Of a stretch of DNA of 64,000 bases, positions 8,392 through 16,547 are shown one piece after another. The notes beneath the pieces are model-generated. The model was given only the letters and a program-made list of their open reading frames with translations, did no database searches and was not told the DNA's origin. Position 1 is the stretch's first letter. Each line of letters opens with the position of its first letter. The position numbers and the translations under genes were made by a program. Source of the stretch: a virus; IMG/VR virus record IMGVR_UViG_3300020152_000020, positions 31,016 to 95,015 of that record; one strand, given 5' to 3'.

Positions 8392-8790
8392 ATGCTCAAG
8401 CCCGGCGATAAAGTCGCTTTGTCACTTAACATCTCAGTCGAGATTGCGAAGTACAAAAGCGTCAAACCACACGCCTCTCTCACCCGCGTCTTCCCCGAAG
8501 GTGCCGACGAAGAAACGTTCCTGTCCGAATGCGAGACCGCGCTGCGCCGTATGGTGATGCGCGGTGTTCTCATGCAACTGGACGTGGAGAACGACCTCTA
8601 CGACGCGCTGGGTGCGGAACCCGACGTTGAGAACTTGGCGAAATTCTGCAAGAAGGAGTTAGGATATGTCGCTCAAAGACCGCATGTTGAAATCGAAGGC
8701 GGAACCGAAGCCGGAGCCAGCGCCGGAGTCGGACGTGGTGCTGACGCCCAAAGCGCCGCCCGAAAAAAAGGCCCCGTTAAAAAAGGGTAA
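8392..8790 (+). CDS. Small protein overlapping recA start, unknown function
   Basis: 132 aa from ATG 8392 (SD GGAAGGAA about 8 nt upstream). Residues 1-95 look like a normal folded protein (GDKVALSLNISVEIAKYKSVKPHASLTRVF). The last 42 codons, from 8666, overlap the RecA gene in another frame and are low-complexity Gly/Ala followed by KKGPVKKG. The family is unknown. Position between SSB and RecA suggests a recombination or replication helper. Confidence 0.6.
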   Translation: MLKPGDKVALSLNISVEIAKYKSVKPHASLTRVFPEGADEETFLSECETALRRMVMRGVLMQLDVENDLYDALGAEPDVENLAKFCKKELGYVAQRPHVEIEGGTEAGASAGVGRGADAQSAARKKGPVKKG

Positions 8791-9862
8791 AACGCAGGTC
8801 CCCTACGCGCAGGCTGTGGTGGATAAGCTGAAGAAGAAGCTCACGTCGAAGAAGGCCGAAGCGTCGAATGTCTCGCTGCTCTCCGGTGGCGAGGTTTTGT
8901 CTGACGTGTCGGAGTGGATTCCGACCGGGTTTCCGCCGCTGGACAAAATCATGGGCGGCGGTTGGGCTGTCGGGCGCGCGACGGAGTTGTTCGGAAAGGA
9001 AGGCTCCGGCAAGTCGGCGCTCTGTCACCGCGCGATCAAGCAGTGTCAGGACATGGGCGGCATGGTCATTTACATCGACTTCGAGAACGCCCTCGATTCG
9101 GACAAGATGGAACAGATCGGGATTGACCCGGATCGACTGATTTACTGCACGCCCGACTACGTTGAACAGGCGTGGGACATCGTGTGGGAAGCCATTGACC
9201 ACATGAAGCAGTTCCCGCCCGAAGCCCCGACGCTTATCATCTGGGACTCTGTAGCGGCTTCGGTTCCGAAGGCTGAACTGCAAGAGGAAACGGCGGAAAA
9301 CTCGCACGTCGGCCTGCTCGCCCGCGCAATGGCGAAGGGGTGCCGGACCATGTACCGCGCGATTGCGAAGGTCCGCGCGCACATGATTTTCGTGAACCAC
9401 ATGACGTTCAAGATCGGTGGCAACTCCCGCTTCCCGGAAATCATCACGCCGGGCGGTGTCGAGGTTAAGTACGCGGTGTCGGCGCGCGTGCAGACTTCGA
9501 TCCGGCAGCGGATCAAGGGCAAGGATGACGGCCCGTCTGGTTACATGATCGCGTGCAACACGCACAAATGCCGCTTGTTCCCGCCGCACCGAAAGGCGAA
9601 CTGGGTACTGGACTTCAAGTACGGCCCGTCCCCGGAAATGACTGCACTACACTTGATGATCGCGGCGGGTGCGATTAAATCTGTGGGGCAGGGTGCGTAC
9701 GTCGGTTCGTGGTCGAAGAAGCAGTTCACGAAAGACAACTGGATGTCCCGGCTGGAAGAAGACCCTGAGTTTAAGGCTGCGGCTCTGGCGACCTTCGAGG
9801 AAGGCGTGAAAAGCGGAAAATTCCCCGTCACGATTGATGACGCAAGCGAGGACGACGATTAG
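8666..9862 (+). CDS. RecA/UvsX-like recombinase
   Basis: 398 aa with a clear SD (AAGGAGTTAGG) before ATG 8666. An extended Lys/Pro-rich N-terminus (residues 1-65, opening with SLKDRM) precedes the RecA core: IPTGFPPLDKIMGGGWAVGRATELFG, Walker A GKEGSGKS (110-117), VIYIDFENAL, Walker B LIIWDS, and HMIFVNHMTF. The C-terminus is acidic. It is the strand-exchange recombinase and acts with the SSB and possible UvsY-like neighbour. The first 125 nt overlap the upstream gene. Confidence 0.92.
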   Translation: MSLKDRMLKSKAEPKPEPAPESDVVLTPKAPPEKKAPLKKGKTQVPYAQAVVDKLKKKLTSKKAEASNVSLLSGGEVLSDVSEWIPTGFPPLDKIMGGGWAVGRATELFGKEGSGKSALCHRAIKQCQDMGGMVIYIDFENALDSDKMEQIGIDPDRLIYCTPDYVEQAWDIVWEAIDHMKQFPPEAPTLIIWDSVAASVPKAELQEETAENSHVGLLARAMAKGCRTMYRAIAKVRAHMIFVNHMTFKIGGNSRFPEIITPGGVEVKYAVSARVQTSIRQRIKGKDDGPSGYMIACNTHKCRLFPPHRKANWVLDFKYGPSPEMTALHLMIAAGAIKSVGQGAYVGSWSKKQFTKDNWMSRLEEDPEFKAAALATFEEGVKSGKFPVTIDDASEDDD

Positions 9863-9887
9863 CCTTACGTGAAAGTCGCATAAATTT

Positions 9888-9941
9888 CTCGCGTTGCGCG
9901 GGAAAAACCGCGTTGACATTGTGTTAACCGGGGGGTAAGTT
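9888..9941 (+). promoter_or_regulatory. Promoter with upstream hairpin/A-tract element, for ParB-like gene
   Basis: CTCGC-GTTG-CGCGGGAAAAA (9888-9907) lies 5 nt before TTGACA (9913-9918), a 17-nt spacer and TAAGTT (9936-9941). The -35 is part of a full palindrome copy, so a bound protein would block RNA polymerase. The -10 is weak. Confidence 0.5.
9913..9927. promoter_or_regulatory. 15-bp palindrome (operator-like)
   Basis: TTGACATTGTGTTAA, overlapping the -35 box of the probable promoter of the ParB-like gene. Confidence 0.75.
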
Positions 9942-10029
9942 TCGGATGTCGCAGTTGGGGTTTCAGGGTTCACAAAGCAAATGTCGCGGTGGCAGTCCAC
10001 CGTAAATGCTGGCAGGGGTGGGAGCGTGG

Positions 10030-10044
10030 TTGACACAGCGTCAA
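10030..10044. promoter_or_regulatory. 15-bp palindrome, second copy in ParB-like leader
   Basis: TTGACACAGCGTCAA, one extra mismatch in the centre-right arm. Two copies 117 bp apart before one gene is the densest upstream arrangement in the window and suggests autoregulation. Confidence 0.6.
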
Positions 10045-10073
10045 TCGCCCGGCTCCGGGCAAGGCCACAAAAA

Positions 10074-11210
10074 ATGGAGAAAATCACCGTGGCTGTAACA
10101 AAGAAGAAAAGTCTCGACGAGGGCAAGGGTGCGGCAGCGGTTGCCGAACAGCCGACCATTCACGGCGTGCTGGTCAATTCGGGCGACATCAAGCACGGCG
10201 GCACGGCGAAGAAGCCGTTCGTCTGCCTGCTGAACCGCAAGGTCATTCACGTGCAGAAGGGCTTCAACCCGCGCACGAGCGGTCTGGGCGAGATCGACAC
10301 GCTCGCGGAGTCGATCAAGAAGGACGGTCTGCTGTCTACTCCCGTCGTTCGCCCGGACGCCGACAAGCCGGGGCACTTCCTGCTGGTCGCTGGCGAGCGC
10401 CGCCTCAAGGCGTGCGATCTGATCGGTCTGGAAGAAATTCCGGTCCAGATTCGCACCGACCTGACGGGCGATGACGACAAGGCGAAGGCTGTCGCCGTCG
10501 CGGAAAACTCCGAAGACGGGCGCACCAACCTCAATTCGATTGAAGTCGGTCGCGTCTGCAAGGACCTCGAAGACAAGGGCTGGACCGTGGCGCGCATCGC
10601 GTCGGAGTGCGGTCTGCATCCGATGAAGGTCCGGCGCTGTCTCACGCTGGTCAACGCGCCCGAAGACGTTGTGAAGAAGGTGGAGAAGGGCGAAATCTCC
10701 ATGATCGCCGGGCTGGAACTGGCGAAGCTCGACGACGACACCCGCAAGAAGATCAAGGGCGATCTGACGGCGGAAACGTCGGCGGCGGAAGTGAAGAAGC
10801 TCGCCAAGGCGGCGGCGAAGGAGAGCGAGGGCGCTACGGACGGCGCTGGCAAGCCGAACCAGAAGAAGACGGGTAAGGCGCGCGACGCGGCGCTGTACAC
10901 GTGGCAGGGGTCGAAGGCGAAGCAGGCCAAGATCGCGGAACTGGCTTATTACATCGCCAACGCGGGCGAGGACAAGGGCACGGGCGACTGGCACGAACTG
11001 CGCGGCTCGCTGGCGGCGCTGCTCTGGGATCGCGGCGACCTGACGGAGATCATGCTCCCGAACGCGGAGAGCGAGAAGCCCGCCGATAAGAAGGCGCTGA
11101 AGAAGTTCGAGGAACTGGTCGAGAAGGAAGCGGCCAAGCACACGCCGCCCGCTGTCGAGGGCGAGGGTGCCGAAGCCGAACCGGAAGAAGCGGCGGCGGG
11201 GAAGAAGTAA
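10074..11210 (+). CDS. ParB/Spo0J-like DNA-binding protein
   Basis: 378 aa from ATG 10074. A GTG at 10089 with GGAGA upstream is an equally good start. Residues about 60-150 form a ParB N-terminal domain: GFNPRTS ... LAESIKKDGLLSTPVVRP ... LLVAGERRLKACDLIGLEEIPV. The GERR motif (about residue 107) is the nucleotide-binding signature of ParB CTPases. A helix-turn-helix follows (WTVARIASECGLHPMKVRRCLTLV, about 180-205). The C-terminal half is charged. ParB proteins bind palindromic parS sites. No ParA is seen in the window, so a role in transcription or replication control is as likely as partition. It may bind the 15-bp palindrome; this is untested inference. Confidence 0.85.
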   Translation: MEKITVAVTKKKSLDEGKGAAAVAEQPTIHGVLVNSGDIKHGGTAKKPFVCLLNRKVIHVQKGFNPRTSGLGEIDTLAESIKKDGLLSTPVVRPDADKPGHFLLVAGERRLKACDLIGLEEIPVQIRTDLTGDDDKAKAVAVAENSEDGRTNLNSIEVGRVCKDLEDKGWTVARIASECGLHPMKVRRCLTLVNAPEDVVKKVEKGEISMIAGLELAKLDDDTRKKIKGDLTAETSAAEVKKLAKAAAKESEGATDGAGKPNQKKTGKARDAALYTWQGSKAKQAKIAELAYYIANAGEDKGTGDWHELRGSLAALLWDRGDLTEIMLPNAESEKPADKKALKKFEELVEKEAAKHTPPAVEGEGAEAEPEEAAAGKK

Positions 11211-11230
11211 CTTCCCTGTCCTGCGGGGTG

Positions 11231-11264
11231 AAGAACGGGCGGGAAACCGCCCGTTCTTTTTTTT
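11231..11264 (+). terminator. Rho-independent terminator
   Basis: A 12-bp perfect stem AAGAACGGGCGG (11231-11242) with CCGCCCGTTCTT (11247-11258), GAAA tetraloop, then a T run. Confidence 0.9.
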
Positions 11265-11282
11265 ATGCGAAAGGGCGACTAC

Positions 11283-12275
11283 GTGACTCCGATCCTGATT
11301 GACGGCAACAATCTGATTAAGCGCGCCTGTATGGCGTCGGCTCTCGACGACCTGAAGGCTGGGGGCGTCTTCACCGGGGGTATCTATGGGACGCTCAACT
11401 CGCTCGCGTCGTTCCTGAACATGCCTGAAGTCATGGCGGGGCCGATCTGGTGCTTCATGGACGGGGGCACGCCGCCCTTCCGGTTGAAGCTGCTCCCTGA
11501 GTACAAGTCGAAGCGCGCGGAGAAGCGGGACTTGCTCCCGCCCGCTGAACAGAAGAAGTGGCTTCAGCAGTTCGTGCTCTCCGGTGAGATGCTGGAATTG
11601 CTGGGGGTGTCCTGCATCAAGTACAAGAACTTCGAGGCCGACGACGTGGTGGCTGCGGCTGTCCGGCTCTGCGTTGAAGCCGGGCACGTCCCGGTGGTGG
11701 TGTCCAGCGACAAAGACTTGTGGCAGGTTGTCCGCATGGGTGCGGTCGTCTACGATCTGGCAAACGACCGTTGGGTCATGGACGAGAACTTCGAAGAACT
11801 GGCTGGCACGCGCCCGGAGACATACCTGCTTTATCGTACGCTGGTCGGTGACACGTCGGATTCGATTCAGGGCTGTCGCGGTTGTGGCAAAGGGACGGCT
11901 CCCAAGGTAATCGCGGAGTTGCATGAGGCGCTGGGTGACGATCTTTACGGGTACGATCCGCTGGCGCAGCTTGATTTCGTCCGCGCGGTTATCACTGAGA
12001 AGCCGGAGAAGGAACGTAAGGCGTACGAGCGCAATTTCCTCGACGACTACGGGCGGCTCGTGAACGTGATGAAGGGAATCGACCTGTCGGCGTCGTTCAC
12101 TGACATCGACGATCTGCGGGCGAAGATGCAAACGCGGCTCCCGGTCCAGATGAAGAAGCTGCTGCAACTGGCCGTCAAGCTGAAGTTCAGTTCTGTCATG
12201 GGTTCCCCACAACGCTACATTCGCCCGTTCAGCGAGGCACAGGAACGCTGCAAGCAGCCCGTGTTCCCGGCTTAA
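11283..12275 (+). CDS. 5'-3' exonuclease / flap endonuclease
   Basis: 330 aa. I choose GTG 11283 because AAAGGG lies about 8 nt upstream and the conserved N-terminus ILIDGNNLIKRA starts there. ATG 11265 lies in the terminator T-run with no SD. Motifs: IDGNN (metal-binding Asp), FEADDVVAAAVRL, SSDKDLWQVV, GDTSDSIQGCRGCGKGTAPKVI (helix-3-turn-helix DNA-binding element). This fits T5 D15 and Pol I 5'-nuclease family enzymes that remove RNA primers and flaps. The polymerase of this phage lacks its own 5'-nuclease domain, so this gene completes the set. Confidence 0.88.
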   Translation: MTPILIDGNNLIKRACMASALDDLKAGGVFTGGIYGTLNSLASFLNMPEVMAGPIWCFMDGGTPPFRLKLLPEYKSKRAEKRDLLPPAEQKKWLQQFVLSGEMLELLGVSCIKYKNFEADDVVAAAVRLCVEAGHVPVVVSSDKDLWQVVRMGAVVYDLANDRWVMDENFEELAGTRPETYLLYRTLVGDTSDSIQGCRGCGKGTAPKVIAELHEALGDDLYGYDPLAQLDFVRAVITEKPEKERKAYERNFLDDYGRLVNVMKGIDLSASFTDIDDLRAKMQTRLPVQMKKLLQLAVKLKFSSVMGSPQRYIRPFSEAQERCKQPVFPA

Positions 12276-12286
12276 CACAATGTCAA
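12272..12286. promoter_or_regulatory. 15-bp palindrome (operator-like)
   Basis: TTAACACAATGTCAA. It contains the TAA stop of the exonuclease. Its ATG-TCA opens only a 13-codon peptide ending at 12321. Confidence 0.7.
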
Positions 12287-12295
12287 AAAATAATT

Positions 12296-12345
12296 CTCGC
12301 TACACGCGGGAAAAACGTTGACACACGCGGCATTTATCCTAGACT
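12296..12345 (+). promoter_or_regulatory. Sigma70-type promoter with upstream hairpin/A-tract element
   Basis: CTCGC-TACA-CGCGGGAAAAA (12296-12315) is followed after 2 nt by TTGACA (12318-12323), a 16-nt spacer and TAGACT (12340-12345). A related inverted element, CCGCG-TTA-CGCGGGAGAAA, lies between the -10 and the start at 12376. Confidence 0.6.
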
Positions 12346-12375
12346 TATCCGCGTTACGCGGGAGAAAGTTTCAAG

Positions 12376-13311
12376 ATGATTTTCGACAAGCTCTGTGCGA
12401 TCTGTGAGAAGTTCAACACTCCGGCGTTGAAGGCGCTGCATGACGCGCGCATCTTCAACTTCCCGTATCGCTCGCATGAAATCTTCTCTGGCGCTGACGG
12501 GTCGCCGACCATCTCGAACGACGAACTGGCTGCGATGCGGGATATGTTTTTCCTGCCCTTCCCGGTGATCGCGGTCGAAGACACGGCGTCCTGTATCGTC
12601 ATGTGGGATTCGGAAAAGGACCAGCAGGGGTTCGGAAAGACGCGGTACTTCATCGAGTGCATGTCGGTCCACAGCAGTTCCGAAGAGTTCAACGACGACG
12701 AGGAAGTGATCAAACAGGTGCGGGAGCAGAATGTCGCGTCGGCTCTGGGTATCACGGACCCAGACGCCTGCTACGTAAACTTCGGGCGGTTCCTCGACCT
12801 TGAAGTGATCCCGCAAGAGGACGTGAAGAACCGCCTGCTCTTTAAGGGCCACGGCGACATGTTCTTTATCGCGTCCAAGCGCGAGATGTTCTTTAAGCCT
12901 GTGATGTTTTCGCAGGTTGATCCCCGCGCTGAACAGGCCGTGCTCCGCAACGTTCTCGCGTCGGTGTGCGAAGTCTTTTACTTCAACCAGCCGAACCGCT
13001 TCATTCTCGAAGCCACCCCGAAGAAGTGCCACGATGATCGTCCGGTGCAGCCGGGTCGCGTCCTGCGCTCGCCGTTCCGGCGTCAGTACACCATTCTCAA
13101 GCCCGACGAGATTCGCGAGCGTCTGGGCTTGCCGCCGTCCGGCTCCGGTGGTCCCAAGGCTCCGCATGAACGCCGCCGTCACACGCGGACGTACAAGGCG
13201 GATCGCTACGTTGAAATGAAAGGTAAGACCGTCGTGATTCCTGCGACGTGGATCGGCCCAAGCGAGGCCGTCGTCAAGGGGACGAAGTACAAAGTTTTGC
13301 TCGACATCTGA
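12376..13311 (+). CDS. Unknown phage protein
   Basis: 311 aa, preceded by GGGAGAAAG as SD. I recognise no enzyme motif. The C-terminus HERRRHTRTYKADRY ... MKGKTVVIPATWIGPSEAV has the basic His/Arg-rich ending followed by a beta-hairpin seen in many conserved phage and bacterial hypothetical proteins. It has its own promoter, so it may be expressed at a different time from its neighbours. Codon use matches the surrounding genes. Confidence 0.7.
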   Translation: MIFDKLCAICEKFNTPALKALHDARIFNFPYRSHEIFSGADGSPTISNDELAAMRDMFFLPFPVIAVEDTASCIVMWDSEKDQQGFGKTRYFIECMSVHSSSEEFNDDEEVIKQVREQNVASALGITDPDACYVNFGRFLDLEVIPQEDVKNRLLFKGHGDMFFIASKREMFFKPVMFSQVDPRAEQAVLRNVLASVCEVFYFNQPNRFILEATPKKCHDDRPVQPGRVLRSPFRRQYTILKPDEIRERLGLPPSGSGGPKAPHERRRHTRTYKADRYVEMKGKTVVIPATWIGPSEAVVKGTKYKVLLDI

Positions 13312-13323
13312 TCGGGCGGCGCT

Positions 13324-13338
13324 TTGACACTGTGTTAA
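13324..13338. promoter_or_regulatory. 15-bp palindrome (operator-like)
   Basis: TTGACACTGTGTTAA, 9 bp before the start of the MazG-like gene. It directly precedes or overlaps its SD (AAGGGGG). Confidence 0.7.
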
Positions 13339-13347
13339 GGGGGTATC

Positions 13348-14085
13348 ATGCCTGAGTTGCTTTCGCTGTACGAGTATCCGTCTGCCTGTTTGCGCACGGA
13401 GTCGCCGTATCCCGGTGCCGCGTTGCCACCGTTGGACGAGTTCACGTACCGCCTTCAGCACGGCGCTATCGGCGTCATCACGGAAGCCGGGGAGTTGTTC
13501 GACGCGCTCGCGCTGAACGAGATGGACGCGGTGAACGTGAACGAGGAAATCGGCGACGGGTGCTGGTACGCCGGGCTGCTCGCGCACATTCTGCGCAAGG
13601 ACTTCCGTCTCATGGTGGACAAGGCCCGCAAGGAAAACGATCAGCGCCTCGACCATTACAGCCAGTACGCGCCGGACATCAAGAAGGACAACCTGCATCT
13701 GGCTACGGCTATGTGGGTGCGCGGCGCGGGCATCATCCTCGACGAGTGCAAGCGCAAGGTGTATTACCGCCTGCGCTCCGTCAAATCGACGAAGGACAAG
13801 TTCTTCACCACGTTGTCGGTGGATCATCAGGGTCTCGTGCTGCGCGGCGAGACGGTCAAAATCCCGTACGAGATCGACGTGGAACGCTGCGGGAAGGCGC
13901 TTGAACTGGTCGTGCGCGGTCTGTACATGGCTTCGACCAGCGGGTTCGGCGAAGACATCGAAACGATCTGCACGAAGAACATCATGAAGCTCGCCAAGCG
14001 GTACGGCGACAAGTTCAACGAGTTCGGCGCGATCACGCGCAATCTGGAAGCGGAGCGCAAGCTGCTCGAATCCCAGCCGACGTAA
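13348..14085 (+). CDS. MazG-like nucleotide pyrophosphohydrolase
   Basis: 245 aa. The pattern GAIGVITEAGELFDAL (about 35-50) followed by NVNEEIGDGCWYAGLL (about 60-76) is the E-x2-E ... E-x2-D magnesium site of all-alpha NTP pyrophosphatases (MazG/phage type). The C-terminus NIMKLAKRYGDKF ... RNLEAERKLLE is also typical of this group. The middle (residues 85-175) is an insertion not usual in the short phage enzymes. It would hydrolyse (d)NTPs or alarmone-related nucleotides, shifting host metabolism during infection. Confidence 0.75.
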   Translation: MPELLSLYEYPSACLRTESPYPGAALPPLDEFTYRLQHGAIGVITEAGELFDALALNEMDAVNVNEEIGDGCWYAGLLAHILRKDFRLMVDKARKENDQRLDHYSQYAPDIKKDNLHLATAMWVRGAGIILDECKRKVYYRLRSVKSTKDKFFTTLSVDHQGLVLRGETVKIPYEIDVERCGKALELVVRGLYMASTSGFGEDIETICTKNIMKLAKRYGDKFNEFGAITRNLEAERKLLESQPT

Positions 14086-14125
14086 CGGCTGGTCGTGTCC
14101 CGGTCAAACTTGAGAGGGTTCGTCG

Positions 14126-14893
14126 ATGTCTGGTCTGGCAAAAGGCGTTCGCAAAGAGGGGAAGATCATCCAGCGGTGGAAGTTCCGCTGTGAGGGGTAT
14201 TCGGGTGAACTGGAAATCCCGCTACGCCTGATTGACGACTCCGATTTGAAGACCACGCGCATTTCGTACTGTGTGGACATCGACGAACCCTTGAAGTTGA
14301 AGGAGTACGACAAAGACCTTGAGCGTCTGAAGCGAACGGTGCTCGAAAAGGTCCAGAGTTTTTTCACGATCAAGTGGGAGAACTTTCTGCACGTCCGGGT
14401 CGATTCTGCGAAGACGTGCAGGTTCAGCAATCGTCAGCACGAGAAGACGCGGTTCCTGCGTCTGGCTTACACTCGCGTCTCTGTCGGCACGCGGCTTGAC
14501 GGAACGAAGTGTTATTACGAGGTTGAGGATCGCCAGTACAGCCGTGCTCGCACGAATCAAGGGGAGCCTGAAGTCGGCGTGCGGGATCACCCTTTTGAGC
14601 GGGACGAAGTGCAGAGTTTCGCGCTCGTGGCTGACACGCCGGAGAACTTGGCGAGCCTCGACCGCATCATGGCCGCGATGGAAGATTTGAGCGACCGGGT
14701 CAAGAATCTGATGTCGCCCGACCAGATTCAGAAGTCGCTACAGATGTCGAACGTGCTCGCGCTCCCGGCTCCGGCTAAGGAGAAGAAACGGCACGTGCTC
14801 GCGCCCGGTCTTGACGGTGCTGAACCGATTCAGGTTGAAGTGTCTGAACAAGAGTACCAGCGTCTTTTGAAAGCTCGCGGGGGTAAGTGGTGA
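14126..14893 (+). CDS. Unknown protein
   Basis: 255 aa with an AGAGGG SD. No recognisable motif. It is charged, with long predicted helices at about 45-75 and 165-190. The middle includes RFSNRQHEKTRFLRLAYTRV. It ends in a 4-base overlap (GTGA) with the next gene, so the two are probably co-translated. Context is the DNA-repair cluster before SbcD. Confidence 0.6.
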   Translation: MSGLAKGVRKEGKIIQRWKFRCEGYSGELEIPLRLIDDSDLKTTRISYCVDIDEPLKLKEYDKDLERLKRTVLEKVQSFFTIKWENFLHVRVDSAKTCRFSNRQHEKTRFLRLAYTRVSVGTRLDGTKCYYEVEDRQYSRARTNQGEPEVGVRDHPFERDEVQSFALVADTPENLASLDRIMAAMEDLSDRVKNLMSPDQIQKSLQMSNVLALPAPAKEKKRHVLAPGLDGAEPIQVEVSEQEYQRLLKARGGKW

Positions 14894-15198
14894 GCCTGAA
14901 GGAACGGATCGCTGCTGATCGCGCCCGGCACGAACGGGAGAAAGGGCTGACGGAGTTTCAGCGGCGGATTCTTCACCACCTTCGCACGTGGCCGAACGGG
15001 TCGGCGAGCACGTGGGAAATTGCGATGACCACGTTCCCGGAGAAGTGGACGAAGAAGACGGGGCGGGCAAGGTCGGGGCGGGCTGCGTTGATCGGCCATA
15101 TTCAACGCGAGGCCCGGAAGATGGGTCTGATAACGTGGCGGGGCGAAGGCATTCACGCGGCGACGTATATTGCTCTGGGAGAAAAATGGCGCAGCTAA
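14890..15198 (+). CDS. Small winged-helix-like DNA-binding protein
   Basis: 102 aa from GTG 14890, overlapping the upstream stop. It opens with MSLKERI, like the SLKDRM motif of RecA. Residues 22-90 (EFQRRILHHLRTW ... STWEIAMTTFPEKW ... ALIGHIQREARKMGLITWRG) look like a winged helix: helix, helix, recognition helix, then a beta wing ending in Gly. It may be a repressor or an architectural factor. I infer the fold from pattern only. It is one candidate for binding the dispersed palindrome. Confidence 0.55.
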   Translation: MSLKERIAADRARHEREKGLTEFQRRILHHLRTWPNGSASTWEIAMTTFPEKWTKKTGRARSGRAALIGHIQREARKMGLITWRGEGIHAATYIALGEKWRS

Positions 15199-15404
15199 TG
15201 AAGGAAGTTTCGAGTGGGAACGACTGGTGCCACGTCTGCGGTGGTCGGGGCCAGCGAACGTTCGTGCTGATTGATTACCCGGCGAATGCGGAGCATGATA
15301 AGAAGAACACGAAGTTCCTACGTATCTGTAAGGACTGTGTTGAGGCAGCGCACAAGCTGGTGAACGATCCGGCTGGCGGCAAAGTGAAAGTAGGTGGCGC
15401 TTGA
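15186..15404 (+). CDS. Small zinc-ribbon protein
   Basis: 72 aa. Two Cys pairs, CHVCGGRG (15-22) and CKDC (about 49-52), with a hydrophobic strand between, make a four-Cys zinc ribbon. It starts 13 nt inside the previous gene and its stop overlaps the TTG start of SbcD. Function is unknown. Confidence 0.65.
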   Translation: MAQLMKEVSSGNDWCHVCGGRGQRTFVLIDYPANAEHDKKNTKFLRICKDCVEAAHKLVNDPAGGKVKVGGA

Positions 15405-16414
15405 AAACGGCTGGGCGATGGGTGGTGACTGCGGACCTTCAGTTCGACGAGCACGCGAGCCTGTCTACGCTCACGCCGTCCGGGGTCACGTCGCGGTTGA
15501 AGGATATGATCGACTGCTGGCACTGGATCATGGCGACGGCGATTAAGCGGAACTGCGAAGGCATCATCGTCATCGGCGACATCTTCGATTCGCGGACGGT
15601 GATCGACTTGTCTGTGCTGGATCAGGTCTGCCGGGGGTTCCATGCCGCTCATGAGAAGGGGCTGCGGCTTATCATCGTCGCGGGAAACCACGACAGCTAC
15701 CTGCGCTCCCCGAAGATGAACAGCCTTCAGGTGTTCAAGGGGTACGCGCAGGTTGTGGAAGTGACGCACGTGGAAGACGGGATGGGCTTCGTCGCTTGGA
15801 CCGAAGACATCACGGCGCTGCGGTCGGGCATTGACACTGTGTTAAAGGGCGGGGCGAAGTACCTGTTTACGCACGTGTTGCTGCGGGGTGCGGTCACTGG
15901 CGGCGACAAAGGCGTCCCTGTCGATGCGCTCCGGCCTGAGAAGTTCGAGCAAGTGTTTCTGGGCGACGTGCACGATCCTCGCGAGATCACGGAGAACGTT
16001 CGCTACGTTGGCTCCCCGTTGCAGATCAATTATGGCGACGCGGGTGGTTGGCGCGGCATCGTGGTGTTTGATCGCAAGTCTGGCGAGATCGAGACGGTCG
16101 AAAACACGGTGTCGCCGAAGTTCCACGTGATCGAAGACGCCACGGTCGAGGGTGTGAAGTCGAACGATTTCGTCCGGGTGAAGACTGACGATCCTGAGAT
16201 CGCGGCGGAAGCCGAAGCGGCGGCGAAGGTGAAGACGGGCTGGGTGGAGTCCACGTTCGTTGAGAAGCCGGACATCAAGCCGCGTCTGGACGTTCGCACG
16301 AGCCACGCGCATGAAGTCGTGCTCGCCCGGTACTGCACGCATCAGGGGATCGAAGAGGTTGACTCGCTCGTGAAAGTCGGCATGGAGATTATCGAGGAAG
16401 CGAAGCATGGGTAA
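15401..16414 (+). CDS. SbcD/Mre11/gp47-like nuclease subunit
   Basis: 337 aa from TTG 15401 (TTGA overlap with the previous stop). Metallophosphoesterase motifs in order: VTADLQFD, IVIGDIFDS, IIVAGNHDS, THVLL, FLGDVHDPREI. These are the D-x-H / GD / GNHD / H / GDxH signature, with the first His replaced by the spacing D-L-Q-F-D. It pairs with the SbcC-like ATPase at 19127 to make a Mre11-Rad50 type end-processing complex, feeding ends to RecA. A full operator palindrome sits inside the gene at 15831. Confidence 0.87.
   Translation: MKTAGRWVVTADLQFDEHASLSTLTPSGVTSRLKDMIDCWHWIMATAIKRNCEGIIVIGDIFDSRTVIDLSVLDQVCRGFHAAHEKGLRLIIVAGNHDSYLRSPKMNSLQVFKGYAQVVEVTHVEDGMGFVAWTEDITALRSGIDTVLKGGAKYLFTHVLLRGAVTGGDKGVPVDALRPEKFEQVFLGDVHDPREITENVRYVGSPLQINYGDAGGWRGIVVFDRKSGEIETVENTVSPKFHVIEDATVEGVKSNDFVRVKTDDPEIAAEAEAAAKVKTGWVESTFVEKPDIKPRLDVRTSHAHEVVLARYCTHQGIEEVDSLVKVGMEIIEEAKHG
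15831..15845. promoter_or_regulatory. 15-bp palindrome, intragenic (SbcD)
   Basis: TTGACACTGTGTTAA, read in frame as I-D-T-V-L-K with Leu codon TTA. Confidence 0.65.
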
Positions 16415-16547
16415 CGAGGGGTCAACGACTCACTACGTTTTCGTTCCGTGGTGGGCTTTGCCGGAAAGTGAGCGGTCGTGGTGGATCACCAACACCACGG
16501 CGGCGTACACCTTCAGGCGTTTTGGGGGTGCAGATGTCGTCATCTAA
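16407..16547 (+). CDS. Trp-rich 46-aa miniprotein
   Basis: ATG 16407 overlaps the SbcD stop and has GAGGAAG about 7 nt upstream. Sequence: MGNEGSTTHYVFVPWWALPE, then SERSWWITNTT and a basic end. Four Trp in 46 residues. The stop at 16545-16547 overlaps the next gene by 14 nt. No family recognised. The good SD and gap-filling position support it as real. Confidence 0.5.
   Translation: MGNEGSTTHYVFVPWWALPESERSWWITNTTAAYTFRRFGGADVVI

Noticed and set aside
9981-10073. Upstream start of the ParB-like gene at ATG 9981
   Set aside because: It would place an operator inside the coding region, has no SD, and adds a non-ParB N-terminus. ATG 10074 or GTG 10089 is better.
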